This document shows, piece after piece, positions 41,665 through 50,050 of a stretch of 64,000 nucleotides of DNA; position 1 is the stretch's first letter, and each line of letters begins with the position of its first letter. The stretch is from Lewinellaceae bacterium (lineage in GTDB: Bacteria > Bacteroidota > Bacteroidia > Chitinophagales > Saprospiraceae): assembly GCA_020636275.1 (NCBI GenBank), contig JACJYD010000001.1, forward strand, positions 558,001 to 622,000. Direction: 5' to 3'. A program made the position numbers and the translations under genes. The notes under the pieces were generated by a model. It ran no database searches. It saw nothing but the letters and a program-made list of their open reading frames with translations, and was not told the DNA's origin.

Positions 41665-42375
41665 ATGGACAAACCGACAATACAGAATTGGATCCAGCAA
41701 AACGAACTAAAACAGGCTATCGAGGACCTCATTTCCCATGCCCGAAGCGAAGGCCTGCGCGACTGGGAGCGCGAGCTGATCGACCTGTCGCGCCGCTACC
41801 GGGAGAACGGCGACCTCCACCGCCGGAACCTCATCACCTCCGAAGTCTGGAGCGTCAACGAGACCCGCATCGCCAGCGCCCTGCTGGAGATCCTGGACCA
41901 TGTGGAGGAAGGTACGCCGGGGCCTACGCAAAAAGAACGGCAGGCGATGCAGGAGGCGTTGCCCGAGGCGCCGCGGACCAAGTTCCGCACCTTTGCCGGT
42001 ATTGCACTGGCGTTGACGGAAGTGGCGGCCTTGCTCGGGGTATTCGTGTTTTGGGATCTGGGGAGTTTGACCAATCCGGCGTTTGGGGTCGTGGCCGGGA
42101 TGGTGTTGGTGTTGCCCCTGGCAGCTGGGTATGTGGCCCTAAAACGGATGCCGGGAGGGAAAGGCGTAAATGTTACCCCTTTGCAGATTTTTCTCTTTTT
42201 ACTGACCTTGCTGACCTACCTGGCAGGCGTTTATTTTTTCCTGTTGATGAAATCCGTGGGCGGCCTCTTCGGCGAAGCGTTTTGGCCGATGGAGGTGGCG
42301 ATCGGAGTGTGGTGCCTGATTTTTGGGGTGACGGCGGGGTATTGGGTGAGGAAGATATTTTTGTCTGAACTGTGA
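41665..42375 (+). CDS. EAD-like domain membrane protein
   Basis: A 236-residue protein. Residues about 1-85 (QNWIQQNELKQAIEDLISHA...LSRRYRENGDLHRRNLITSEVWSVNETRIASALLEILD) resemble the Bacteroidota effector-associated domain EAD11, a small helical adaptor that recruits effectors in conflict and signalling systems. Residues about 110-236 form four membrane helices. The ATG at 41665 is used, not the TTG at 41647. Conflict adaptors usually come as a pair of matching EADs in different genes; no partner is seen here. The assignment rests on pattern memory and is moderate. Confidence 0.65.
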   Translation: MDKPTIQNWIQQNELKQAIEDLISHARSEGLRDWERELIDLSRRYRENGDLHRRNLITSEVWSVNETRIASALLEILDHVEEGTPGPTQKERQAMQEALPEAPRTKFRTFAGIALALTEVAALLGVFVFWDLGSLTNPAFGVVAGMVLVLPLAAGYVALKRMPGGKGVNVTPLQIFLFLLTLLTYLAGVYFFLLMKSVGGLFGEAFWPMEVAIGVWCLIFGVTAGYWVRKIFLSEL

Positions 42376-42404
42376 TTTTTGTGATTGATGTGATAAGCTT
42401 GATT

Positions 42405-43370
42405 TCAGACAACACCCCGTAACCACCGCAGCACCCCCGGCATCCCATCCATCCCCACGCACGCATACCTCTCCTCCTTCGCCCCAAAGCTCCCAAAAAA
42501 ATACGCGATCGAAGGAATCGCCGACCCCTCAAAATCCAGCACCCACCCCTTCCTGGCGTGCTGCTGTATCAAGGCGTCGAGGAGGAAATGCATCGAATGT
42601 AGCTCCTTCCCTTTTTCCGTAGAAGCCCCAAACACATTGATCAGGCGGCTGTGGCTGCGGAGGAAAAACCCGGCGGCGAGGAGTTCCTCGTCCGGGCTGG
42701 CGGCTCCCCAGATGCGGCCGAGGTTGCGGGCGATGGCCTGGTGCATGACGGTTTCAAAGCGACGGTAGATGGCAGGAGCGCATTCGACCTTGTCGCCGAC
42801 CTGCTGCTGGTAAAGTTTCGAGAGGGCTTCCGGAGTGAGCGGCGCTTCGATCAACTCGTGCAGCTCCCTGGCTTTGCGAAGGCGCTTCTTCAGGCTTTTG
42901 GAATAACCGGCTTCCAGTTCTTCCCAGGGCCGGTTCAGGTCGAGGAGGTAGTTGGGGCGGTGGTGAATGTCCCAACCGGGCAGATTCTCTACCTCATTTT
43001 TTTCATTCAAACAAATATACACCTTGCGGAAAGCCGGCGGTATGGCCTCCAGAAAAGCCTGGACCATCTCCAGCGAGGGCGTCTCTTTCGCAAAGACCCC
43101 CAACTGCTGACAGAAGAACGGCTGGTACACCTGCTTTAATCCCAGCCACTTGGCGTTCCACGGGAGGGGGCAGACGGCTTCGTACTCGCCGAGCACAAGG
43201 GCGTCCCACTTGCCAGCCATAGCATCGAGGTACCAGCTGAAGGCGTAGGGCTTCCCGTTGGCGGCGCCGGCGATGCAGGCGTCGTAGCGGGTACGGTCGA
43301 GGGCGGTATGGGGGAGGTGACGAATCAAGGGTGGAATTTCGGCTTTCGGCTGTAAAATACGGGCATTCAT
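42405..43370 (-). CDS. FemAB/GNAT-like acyltransferase
   Basis: A 321-residue cytoplasmic protein. A GNAT-fold pair of halves is suggested by WDALVLGEYEAVCPLPWNAKWLG in the first half and LDLNRPWEELEAGYSKSLKKRLRKARE (FemAB/LPG_synthase-like) in the second. The C-terminal DFEGSAIPSIAYFFGSFGAKEERY matches FemAB-type enzymes, which add aminoacyl or acyl groups to cell-wall or lipid acceptors. The acceptor is unknown. The ATG at 43370 is used. It stands alone; the hairpin at 43447 separates it from the receptor gene. Confidence 0.7.
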   Translation of the reverse strand: MNARILQPKAEIPPLIRHLPHTALDRTRYDACIAGAANGKPYAFSWYLDAMAGKWDALVLGEYEAVCPLPWNAKWLGLKQVYQPFFCQQLGVFAKETPSLEMVQAFLEAIPPAFRKVYICLNEKNEVENLPGWDIHHRPNYLLDLNRPWEELEAGYSKSLKKRLRKARELHELIEAPLTPEALSKLYQQQVGDKVECAPAIYRRFETVMHQAIARNLGRIWGAASPDEELLAAGFFLRSHSRLINVFGASTEKGKELHSMHFLLDALIQQHARKGWVLDFEGSAIPSIAYFFGSFGAKEERYACVGMDGMPGVLRWLRGVV

Positions 43371-43446
43371 CGACTTTAACGCCGGATTAACGGTTTTGGA
43401 GCCAACGTTTTGGGATATTTGTGGGCTCTATATCGGAAAATTGATT

Positions 43447-43516
43447 TTTTCACCGCGACGACGCGACGGACGCAACGAATGGTAACGTTGCGTCCGTCGC
43501 GTCGTCGCGGTGAAAA
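43447..43516. repeat. Perfect hairpin with CGCGACGACGCGACG-type arms, copy 2
   Basis: Perfect 31-nt arms (43447-43477 and 43486-43516) with an 8-nt loop. The arms match the hairpin at 35941. It lies between the divergent acyltransferase and receptor genes. Confidence 0.8.
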
Positions 43517-43538
43517 GTAGAAACACACATTGCCAAAT

Positions 43539-45905
43539 ATGAGAACAATCTTAATCCCGACCCTCCTCATTCTCCTCGCTTTCTCCCCACTTGCCGCCCA
43601 AAAAGCCACCATTAGCGGCTACATCGAAGATGCGGACAGCGGCGAAGAACTCATCTCCGCCACCGTTTTCGACGCCCACTCGGGCAGTGGGGCGGTGGCG
43701 AATGTCTACGGCTTTTACAGCCTCACGCTCGCCGTGGGCGACACCCTGGCCCTCGAAGTCTCCTACATCGGCTACGCCCCGAAACGCTACGCGTTTATTC
43801 TCCGCGGCGACACGACGCTGAACGTGCGACTATCGGCTTCGGTAGAACTGGAAACGGTGGAAGTGACGGGGTCCAAGATCGAGAAGATCGAACAGTCGGT
43901 CCAGATGAGCAAGGTCGAGGTGCCGGTCGAAATGATCAAGAAAATGCCGGCCCTGCTCGGCGAGGTCGATGTCCTCAAGGCGATCCAGCTGCTGCCGGGG
44001 GTGCAGTCGGGCGGCGAAGGGCAGAACGGCCTCTACGTGCGCGGCGGCTCGCCCGACCAGAACCTCATCCTTCTAGACGGGGTGCCGGTGTACAACGTCT
44101 CTCACCTGCTGGGCTTTTTCTCCGTTTTCAACGCCGATGCCATCAAGAACGTCACCCTGACGAAAGGGGGCTTCCCGGCGCGCTACGGCGGACGCCTCTC
44201 TTCCGTCATCGAGATCAACATGAAGGAGGGTAACGACCGGGAGTACCACGGGCAGGGCAGCGTGGGATTGATCGCCTCCCGCCTCACACTGGAAGGTCCG
44301 ATCGCCAAAGACCGGGCTTCGTTCATGGTCAGCGGGCGGCGCACGTATGTCGACCTGCTCATGCGGCCGATCATTGCGGCTGCCCAGCCGGAGGGGATCA
44401 GCTTCAAGCCCAAGCTGTATTTCTACGACCTCAACGCCAAGGTCAACTACAAGATCAACGACAAGCACCGGCTTTTCCTGAGCAGCTATATGGGCAGCGA
44501 TATTTTCTATTTCAAATCGAAAGAGGACTTCGAAGGCGACGACTATTTCGCAACCGAAAACGGGGTAGATTGGGGCAATATCACCACAGCCCTGCGCTGG
44601 AATTACCAGATCAACAACCGTCTGTTCGCCAATACGACGCTGACCTATAGTCAGTTTGCCTTCGATTTTTCCGCGGCTTTCGAATCCCGGATCGAGGGTC
44701 AAAAGGAGACTTTCGGCGCACGCTATGACTCGGGGATACACGACTGGGCGGGCAAGGTCGACTTCGATTACATTCCCAACCCCAATCACTACCTCCGCTT
44801 CGGCGGTGGGGCTACGCATCACACTTACAACCCAGGCGTCACTCAACTTGAAGTGGGTTTCAATGAATTGCAGCTCGATACGATCGTGGGCTCTGAAAAG
44901 ATCAGCTCGATCGAATATGCCCTCTATGCCGAAGATGACCTGCGCTGGGGCGCCCTGCGGGCCAACATCGGCCTGCATGCCGCGGCTTTCCAGGTGCTGG
45001 GCGATGAGCCCGAGCAATACTTCTCCCTCCAACCCCGCATCAATCTGCGCTACCTGTTGCCGGGCGATGTGGCGTTGAAAGGCTCTTTCGCTACCATGAC
45101 CCAGTTCATCAATCTGCTCACCAACGAATCGCTGAGTCTGCCTACCGACCTTTGGGTGCCGAGTACCAAAAGGATCTTGCCGCAGCGGTCCTGGCAAGCC
45201 GCCCTGGGTGGGGCCAAGACCTTCGGCGAGGGCTATGAAGTGAGCCTGGAGGCCTATTATAAGCAAATGAAAAACGTGCTCTCCTACCGCGAAGGCGCCG
45301 AATTCCTGGGCCTGGAAAACGACTGGCAGGACAAGGTCACCCAGGGCGACGGCGAAGCCTACGGGCTCGAATTTTTCATTCAGAAAAAGCAAGGCAAGAC
45401 CACCGGCTGGATCGGCTATACCCTTGCCTGGAACTGGCGGCAATTCGACGACATCAACGGGGGGCGGCGCTATCCGTTCAAATACGACCGCAGGCACGAC
45501 GTGGAGATCGTGCTCAGTCACCAGCTCACGAAAAACATCTCCATTTCCGGCACCTGGGTGTACGGCACCGGCAACGCCATCACCTTGCCGCTCTACCGCT
45601 ACGTCACCCTGATCTCGGAAAAATACGGCTCCGGATCCGAGTTTGCCTACCTCCGCGAGGTGGAGGCGATCGGCGACAAGAATTCCTTCCGCATGAAGCC
45701 CTATCACCGCCTGGACCTCGGTATTGAATTTTTTAAACAAAAGAAAAAATGGTCGCGCACCTGGGTGATCAGCGTCTATAACGTGTATAACCGGAAGAAC
45801 CCCTATTACGTCTACCCGGCTACCACTGATGGTGGGAAACGGGTGTTCAAACAGGTGAGTTTGTTTTCGATCATCCCATCTGTCGCCTATAATTTTGAAT
45901 TTTAA
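43539..45905 (+). CDS. TonB-dependent receptor with carboxypeptidase-like regulatory domain
   Basis: A 788-residue outer-membrane receptor: signal peptide (MRTILIPTLLILLAFSPLAAQ), a CarboxypepD-like beta-sandwich (about 22-100, ISGYIEDADSGEELISATVFD), a plug (about 115-230, with NGLYVRGGSPDQNLILLDGVPVYN) and a 22-strand barrel ending SVAYNFEF with terminal Phe. The ATG at 43539 is preferred to a TTG at 43530. Its partner is the DUF4249 lipoprotein 65 bp downstream, a frequent pair in Bacteroidota of unknown substrate. Uptake energy would come from a TonB such as that at 29686. Confidence 0.92.
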   Translation: MRTILIPTLLILLAFSPLAAQKATISGYIEDADSGEELISATVFDAHSGSGAVANVYGFYSLTLAVGDTLALEVSYIGYAPKRYAFILRGDTTLNVRLSASVELETVEVTGSKIEKIEQSVQMSKVEVPVEMIKKMPALLGEVDVLKAIQLLPGVQSGGEGQNGLYVRGGSPDQNLILLDGVPVYNVSHLLGFFSVFNADAIKNVTLTKGGFPARYGGRLSSVIEINMKEGNDREYHGQGSVGLIASRLTLEGPIAKDRASFMVSGRRTYVDLLMRPIIAAAQPEGISFKPKLYFYDLNAKVNYKINDKHRLFLSSYMGSDIFYFKSKEDFEGDDYFATENGVDWGNITTALRWNYQINNRLFANTTLTYSQFAFDFSAAFESRIEGQKETFGARYDSGIHDWAGKVDFDYIPNPNHYLRFGGGATHHTYNPGVTQLEVGFNELQLDTIVGSEKISSIEYALYAEDDLRWGALRANIGLHAAAFQVLGDEPEQYFSLQPRINLRYLLPGDVALKGSFATMTQFINLLTNESLSLPTDLWVPSTKRILPQRSWQAALGGAKTFGEGYEVSLEAYYKQMKNVLSYREGAEFLGLENDWQDKVTQGDGEAYGLEFFIQKKQGKTTGWIGYTLAWNWRQFDDINGGRRYPFKYDRRHDVEIVLSHQLTKNISISGTWVYGTGNAITLPLYRYVTLISEKYGSGSEFAYLREVEAIGDKNSFRMKPYHRLDLGIEFFKQKKKWSRTWVISVYNVYNRKNPYYVYPATTDGGKRVFKQVSLFSIIPSVAYNFEF

Positions 45906-45908
45906 ATA

Positions 45909-45955
45909 GGAGGAGGGAGGAGGGAGCAGCAATTGTTCTGCTCCCTCCTCCCTGC
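45909..45955 (+). terminator. Hairpin between receptor and DUF4249 gene
   Basis: GGAGGGAGCAG and CTGCTCCCTCC arms around a short loop. There is no clear T run, so it may only attenuate read-through into the downstream gene. Confidence 0.6.
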
Positions 45956-45970
45956 TCAAAAAACTTCGTC

Positions 45971-46861
45971 ATGAAATCCTTCCTTATTTTCCCCTTCTTC
46001 CTCCTGCTCACCCTCGCCACCGGCTGTGGCGAAGGCTTCTTCAACCAGATCGTCGAGATCGACATTCCCGAGCATGAGCCGGTGCTGGCTGTATCGGCCC
46101 ATTTCAAGGCCCAGGACTCGACGCTGACCGTTTTTGTGTCGCACAGTGCCGGGATCCTGGACCCGGTGATCCTGGACACCGTGGTTGTTTCGGGCGCTGC
46201 CATCGAAGTGCTTCGAGACGGAGCGCCCTGGCAGACGGTGCCTTCGGTTGCGGAGGGGCATTACCACCAGGTGTTGGGCGAAGTCATTGGCAGCGACCTG
46301 CATACCTACACCTTGAAAGTTTCCGTGCCGGGATATGAGCCTGTGGAGGCCTACCAGACCATGCCCGAGCGGGTCGACATTCTACAGGCGGAATACCAGG
46401 CCCAGGGAGGTATCAATTCAAATGGAGACAAGGTAAACACCCTCAGCGTGGAGTTTCAGGATCCGGCCGGAGCGGATAATTACTACCTGTTGGAAGCGTT
46501 CGTACACATTCAGGACACGCTTCAGGAAAGTTTTGATTACAACCTGTATCTCGATTCCGAGGATGTGCTGGTGGAATACCACAACGGAGGATTACTCTTC
46601 AAGGATGGGCCGATCAACGGGAAGAAATACACCCTGAAGGCCTATTTCCCCGATAATATTCACGAATTCCCCGGATCTGCATTGACCGTCCGCCTGCATT
46701 CCATCTCCCGCGACCGCTACCTTTTCCTCCGCACGCTGGACCTTTACGACAGCGCCCAGGACAATCCGTTTGCCGAACCGGTGGTGGTGCACGACAATAT
46801 CGAGAATGGAGTGGGGATCTTTATGGTGGAGGCGATGGCGGAGAGGGTTTTGAGTTTTTAG
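45971..46861 (+). CDS. DUF4249 lipoprotein
   Basis: A 296-residue lipoprotein: signal peptide and lipobox (LTLATGC at residues 13-19), then the DUF4249 pattern EIDIPEHEPVLAVSAHFKAQDSTLTVFVSHSAGI and a later YYLLEAFVHIQDT. The family usually follows a TonB-dependent receptor, as here, and probably sits on the outer membrane as a receptor accessory protein. The substrate is unknown. Confidence 0.88.
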   Translation: MKSFLIFPFFLLLTLATGCGEGFFNQIVEIDIPEHEPVLAVSAHFKAQDSTLTVFVSHSAGILDPVILDTVVVSGAAIEVLRDGAPWQTVPSVAEGHYHQVLGEVIGSDLHTYTLKVSVPGYEPVEAYQTMPERVDILQAEYQAQGGINSNGDKVNTLSVEFQDPAGADNYYLLEAFVHIQDTLQESFDYNLYLDSEDVLVEYHNGGLLFKDGPINGKKYTLKAYFPDNIHEFPGSALTVRLHSISRDRYLFLRTLDLYDSAQDNPFAEPVVVHDNIENGVGIFMVEAMAERVLSF

Positions 46862-46927
46862 TTTTTAGTTTTTAATTTTTAGTTCAACAGGTTTCAACTA
46901 AAAACTCAAAACTCAAAACTCAAAACT
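46857..46927. terminator. Inverted array of 7-bp repeats, bidirectional terminator
   Basis: AGTTTTT-type 7-bp units (46857-46884) face ACTCAAA units (46897-46927). The pair forms a long A/T hairpin between the convergent DUF4249 and sensor genes. The same layout is at 60127 and, with 8-bp units, at 34621. Confidence 0.7.
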
Positions 46928-46942
46928 AATCCCCCCCTCCCC

Positions 46943-49900
46943 TCAAGATAAACTAAGGATATAGGAATTGAGGTCCGCCTCCTTTTTCAGTCCCAGCTTT
47001 TTCTTGAGCCGGTATTTGCTCTTTTCCACGGCGCTGAGGGAGATGTTCTGGATGGAAGCGATCTCCCGGTTGGTCATATTGATCCGAAGGAGGCAGGAGA
47101 GCCGGATCTCATTTGGCGATAGTTTGGGATGGCGGATGTGGAGCAGTTGGGAGAACTGCTGGTGCACCTGGTCGAAGTTGAGCTGGAATTGCTCCCAGTA
47201 ATCTTCGGAGGAGAGTTCGGAGTCGATCTTTCGAACGAGGTGGCGGATCTCCTTTTTCTGATCGGCATCTGCCTTTGGGGCATGCGTGATTTCCAGGAGT
47301 TGTTTTTTCAGGCGGTCGAGTGAGGTATTTTTGTGGGCGGATTGCAGCAAGGCGGCCGATAATTGGGCGTTTTTCTCGCGAACTTCTTCACTGAGCCGTT
47401 CGTTGCGGAGTTTCAGGATCTCCTGTTCGCGTTTCAGCAACTCTTTTTGATGGGCTTCCCGGCGTTTGCCGTCCAAATAGGTGAGGAGAAAGATGATCGT
47501 TCCTGCGATCAGGAGCGTGATAATCAGGCGAAACCACAACGTCCTCCAAAACGGCGGGGTGATGACGATGCTCAGCCGGACGGGATCGCTCCAGGCGCCA
47601 CTGTTATTGGCTGCTTTTACCAGGAAGGAATACGTGCCGGCATCCAGGTTGGTATAGGTAGCCAGCCGGTGTTTGGAATCGACCTGGGTCCATTTTTCCT
47701 CAAAGCCATCGAGGCGGTAGGCGTAATGGCATTTGGAGGGGTTCTTAAAATCGAGTGCGGCAAATTCGATGGTGAATACGTTGTCGAAATACCGCAGGCG
47801 GATAACAGGCCGCTCGTTCAAGGGGCCGGGAAGGATGGTCCGGCCTTTATAAGGCCCGACGGGAACCGGCTGATTGAAGAGTTTAAAGCCGGTAATAACC
47901 ACCTTTGGGGGGATGGTGTCGATCTGGACACTGCCCGGAAGGAAGGAATTGATACCGAATACCCCGCCGAAATAGATCTCTCCGTTGCGCCGGTGGATCG
48001 AAGCGCCCGGGTTGAATTGGTTGGATTGGAGTCCGTCGTACTTGTCGAAGGCGACGATCTGTCCGGAATGAGGGTCAAAGGAAGCCAAGCCGTTGTTGGT
48101 GCTGATCCAGAGGATGCCGTTGTGGTCTTCTTCGATGGCGTTGATCACGTTGGAGGGAAGGCCGTCTTCAATGCCGTAGTGGCGAAACGATTTCCGGTCG
48201 GGCTGCATCAGGTGCAATCCTCCGCCTTCCGTTCCCACCCAAAGGCGGCCCTTTCGGTCCTGATGAAGGCATAGGATGAAATTGGATTGGAGGCGGGTGG
48301 AGTCGCGGGTGTCGGCGAGCCAAAACTCGAACTGCCCGGTTTTGGGGTCTCTGCGATTGAGCCCGCCAAATTCCGTGCCGATCCACAGATTGTCTTGCTC
48401 GTCGACCAGGAGTACCCGGACGTTCCAATCGCTGAGCTTTCCGGAGCGGAAGGGCGCCTGGGTGTCCGGCATGTAGCGGTAAAACCGTTTTTTCTCTTCA
48501 TCCAGGCGGTTCAGTCCGCCCCCCAGGGTGCCGATCCAGAGGTTGCCCGAATGATCTTCCACGATCGACCATACATTGTTGTTGCTGAGTGAAGCAGGGT
48601 TGGACGGATCGTACTGGAAATGCTCAAACTTTCCAGTTTTTCTGTCGAAGAGATTTAATCCGAATGAAAAAGTGCCGACCCAAAGTCGCCCTTTATTGTC
48701 TTCAAAAATGGAAGTGACCACGTTGCTGCTGATCGAATGGGGATCTTCGGGGTCGGAGCGGTAGATCACGTAAGATTGATCGTCCGGGTTAAAGCGCAAG
48801 AGCCCTCCTCCGTCTTTTCCGATCCAGATATATCCGTCTTCGTCCTCCTGAAAAGCCAGGGCCGACTGGCTTCCCGGCGCGTCGGTGGTGGTGGGTTCCT
48901 GTGCGTAGGAGAGAAATTCGGTCTTGTCAGGGATATATACGTTTACGCCACCGTTGAACGAGCCGATCCAGATGTTTTGGTTGCTGTCGACGAAAATGTC
49001 GTACAGCGCATTTGTATTGAGGCTGTTTACGATCCGGGTGGTGTACTGAACCGATTGGAAGGTTTTTCCATCGTCTTCCGTGTAGTAGAGCCCTGCGCCA
49101 TCGGTCGATACGAGCACTATGTTCCGGTAGCGCACCACATCTTTGACCAAACTTTTCCCCAGGCCTTTTCTCAGAAATTCCTCCTTTTCCGGATCGTAAA
49201 GCAGCACTCCGTTCCCTTCTGTGCCGATCCACAGGATATCGTCTTTCAGGAGCAGGTATTTGGCATAGCTATACAGATCGAACCCCGCCTCCGGTTTCCC
49301 GCCGACAACCATAATGGAGTCCTGCTGTCGCAAATAGCAGTGGAGGTGATCGCCTGCTGTGCCCATCCAAATATTGTGGGCTTTGTCTTCCACGAATGAA
49401 AAGCAGGCATTATTTTGCAGTTGCCTATTTGGAGGAGTATTAAGGATGCCAAAATAGTCCCATTGTTCGCCTTTCGGATCGATCCGCACGACGCCTTGGG
49501 CAGCCGTGCCGATCCAGATATACCCCCGGCTATCCTGGAAGATCGCTTGTACGGAGACGGATCGCCAATCGGGGAATACCTTTCCGGCGAAGGGATTTAC
49601 GCGGAATTGCTGGGTGGCGCGGTCCAGGATGCACAATCCGCCGGCCCGCAGCCCGATCCAGAGGTCGCCGTTGGGGTGGTTGAATAAAGACTGGATGTTG
49701 TTGCCGGGCAGGGAAAGGCTGTCGGCGGGATTCGATTTGTAAATGGTAAATTCGTAACCGTCGTATTTGTTGAGGCCGTCGCGGGAACCAAACCACATGA
49801 AGCCGTCGCGGTCTTCAGTGATGGAATAGATGGTATTATTCGACAGTTCCTGGTTGATCGTCAGGTGGTCGAAAGTGAAGTTTTGACCATAGGCTGCCGG

Positions 49901-49969
49901 GAAGTAGAAGTGCCCAAAACAGGCGAGACATAGCCCGGCCACCGTTTTTTTTAAAGGCATGTCCAGCAT
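46943..49969 (-). CDS. Transmembrane propeller sensor with LuxR-type DNA-binding domain (SusR-like regulator)
   Basis: A 1008-residue one-protein regulator: signal peptide (1-28), two seven-bladed Reg_prop propellers (about 30-690, repeated IWIGT.GGGL motifs), a Y_Y_Y domain (about 710-790), one membrane helix near residue 805 (RLIITLLIAGTIIFLLTYL), a coiled coil (825-900) and a C-terminal LuxR-like helix-turn-helix (about 945-1008, LSPNEIRLSCLL...NREIASIQNISLSAVEKSKYRLKKKLGL). Propeller sensing in the periplasm with DNA binding in the cytoplasm resembles SusR and hybrid regulators of glycan loci. It is divergent from susC and probably controls it. An ATG at 49960 is an alternative start. Confidence 0.88.
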   Translation of the reverse strand: MLDMPLKKTVAGLCLACFGHFYFPAAYGQNFTFDHLTINQELSNNTIYSITEDRDGFMWFGSRDGLNKYDGYEFTIYKSNPADSLSLPGNNIQSLFNHPNGDLWIGLRAGGLCILDRATQQFRVNPFAGKVFPDWRSVSVQAIFQDSRGYIWIGTAAQGVVRIDPKGEQWDYFGILNTPPNRQLQNNACFSFVEDKAHNIWMGTAGDHLHCYLRQQDSIMVVGGKPEAGFDLYSYAKYLLLKDDILWIGTEGNGVLLYDPEKEEFLRKGLGKSLVKDVVRYRNIVLVSTDGAGLYYTEDDGKTFQSVQYTTRIVNSLNTNALYDIFVDSNQNIWIGSFNGGVNVYIPDKTEFLSYAQEPTTTDAPGSQSALAFQEDEDGYIWIGKDGGGLLRFNPDDQSYVIYRSDPEDPHSISSNVVTSIFEDNKGRLWVGTFSFGLNLFDRKTGKFEHFQYDPSNPASLSNNNVWSIVEDHSGNLWIGTLGGGLNRLDEEKKRFYRYMPDTQAPFRSGKLSDWNVRVLLVDEQDNLWIGTEFGGLNRRDPKTGQFEFWLADTRDSTRLQSNFILCLHQDRKGRLWVGTEGGGLHLMQPDRKSFRHYGIEDGLPSNVINAIEEDHNGILWISTNNGLASFDPHSGQIVAFDKYDGLQSNQFNPGASIHRRNGEIYFGGVFGINSFLPGSVQIDTIPPKVVITGFKLFNQPVPVGPYKGRTILPGPLNERPVIRLRYFDNVFTIEFAALDFKNPSKCHYAYRLDGFEEKWTQVDSKHRLATYTNLDAGTYSFLVKAANNSGAWSDPVRLSIVITPPFWRTLWFRLIITLLIAGTIIFLLTYLDGKRREAHQKELLKREQEILKLRNERLSEEVREKNAQLSAALLQSAHKNTSLDRLKKQLLEITHAPKADADQKKEIRHLVRKIDSELSSEDYWEQFQLNFDQVHQQFSQLLHIRHPKLSPNEIRLSCLLRINMTNREIASIQNISLSAVEKSKYRLKKKLGLKKEADLNSYILSLS

Positions 49970-50050
49970 TTGTCCAGTAAAAATAGCTATTTTTTCTATA
50001 AGGAGTAGCTAGCTTAGCATAGCGAGTAAAAATCATTAAAACGTTTTAAT

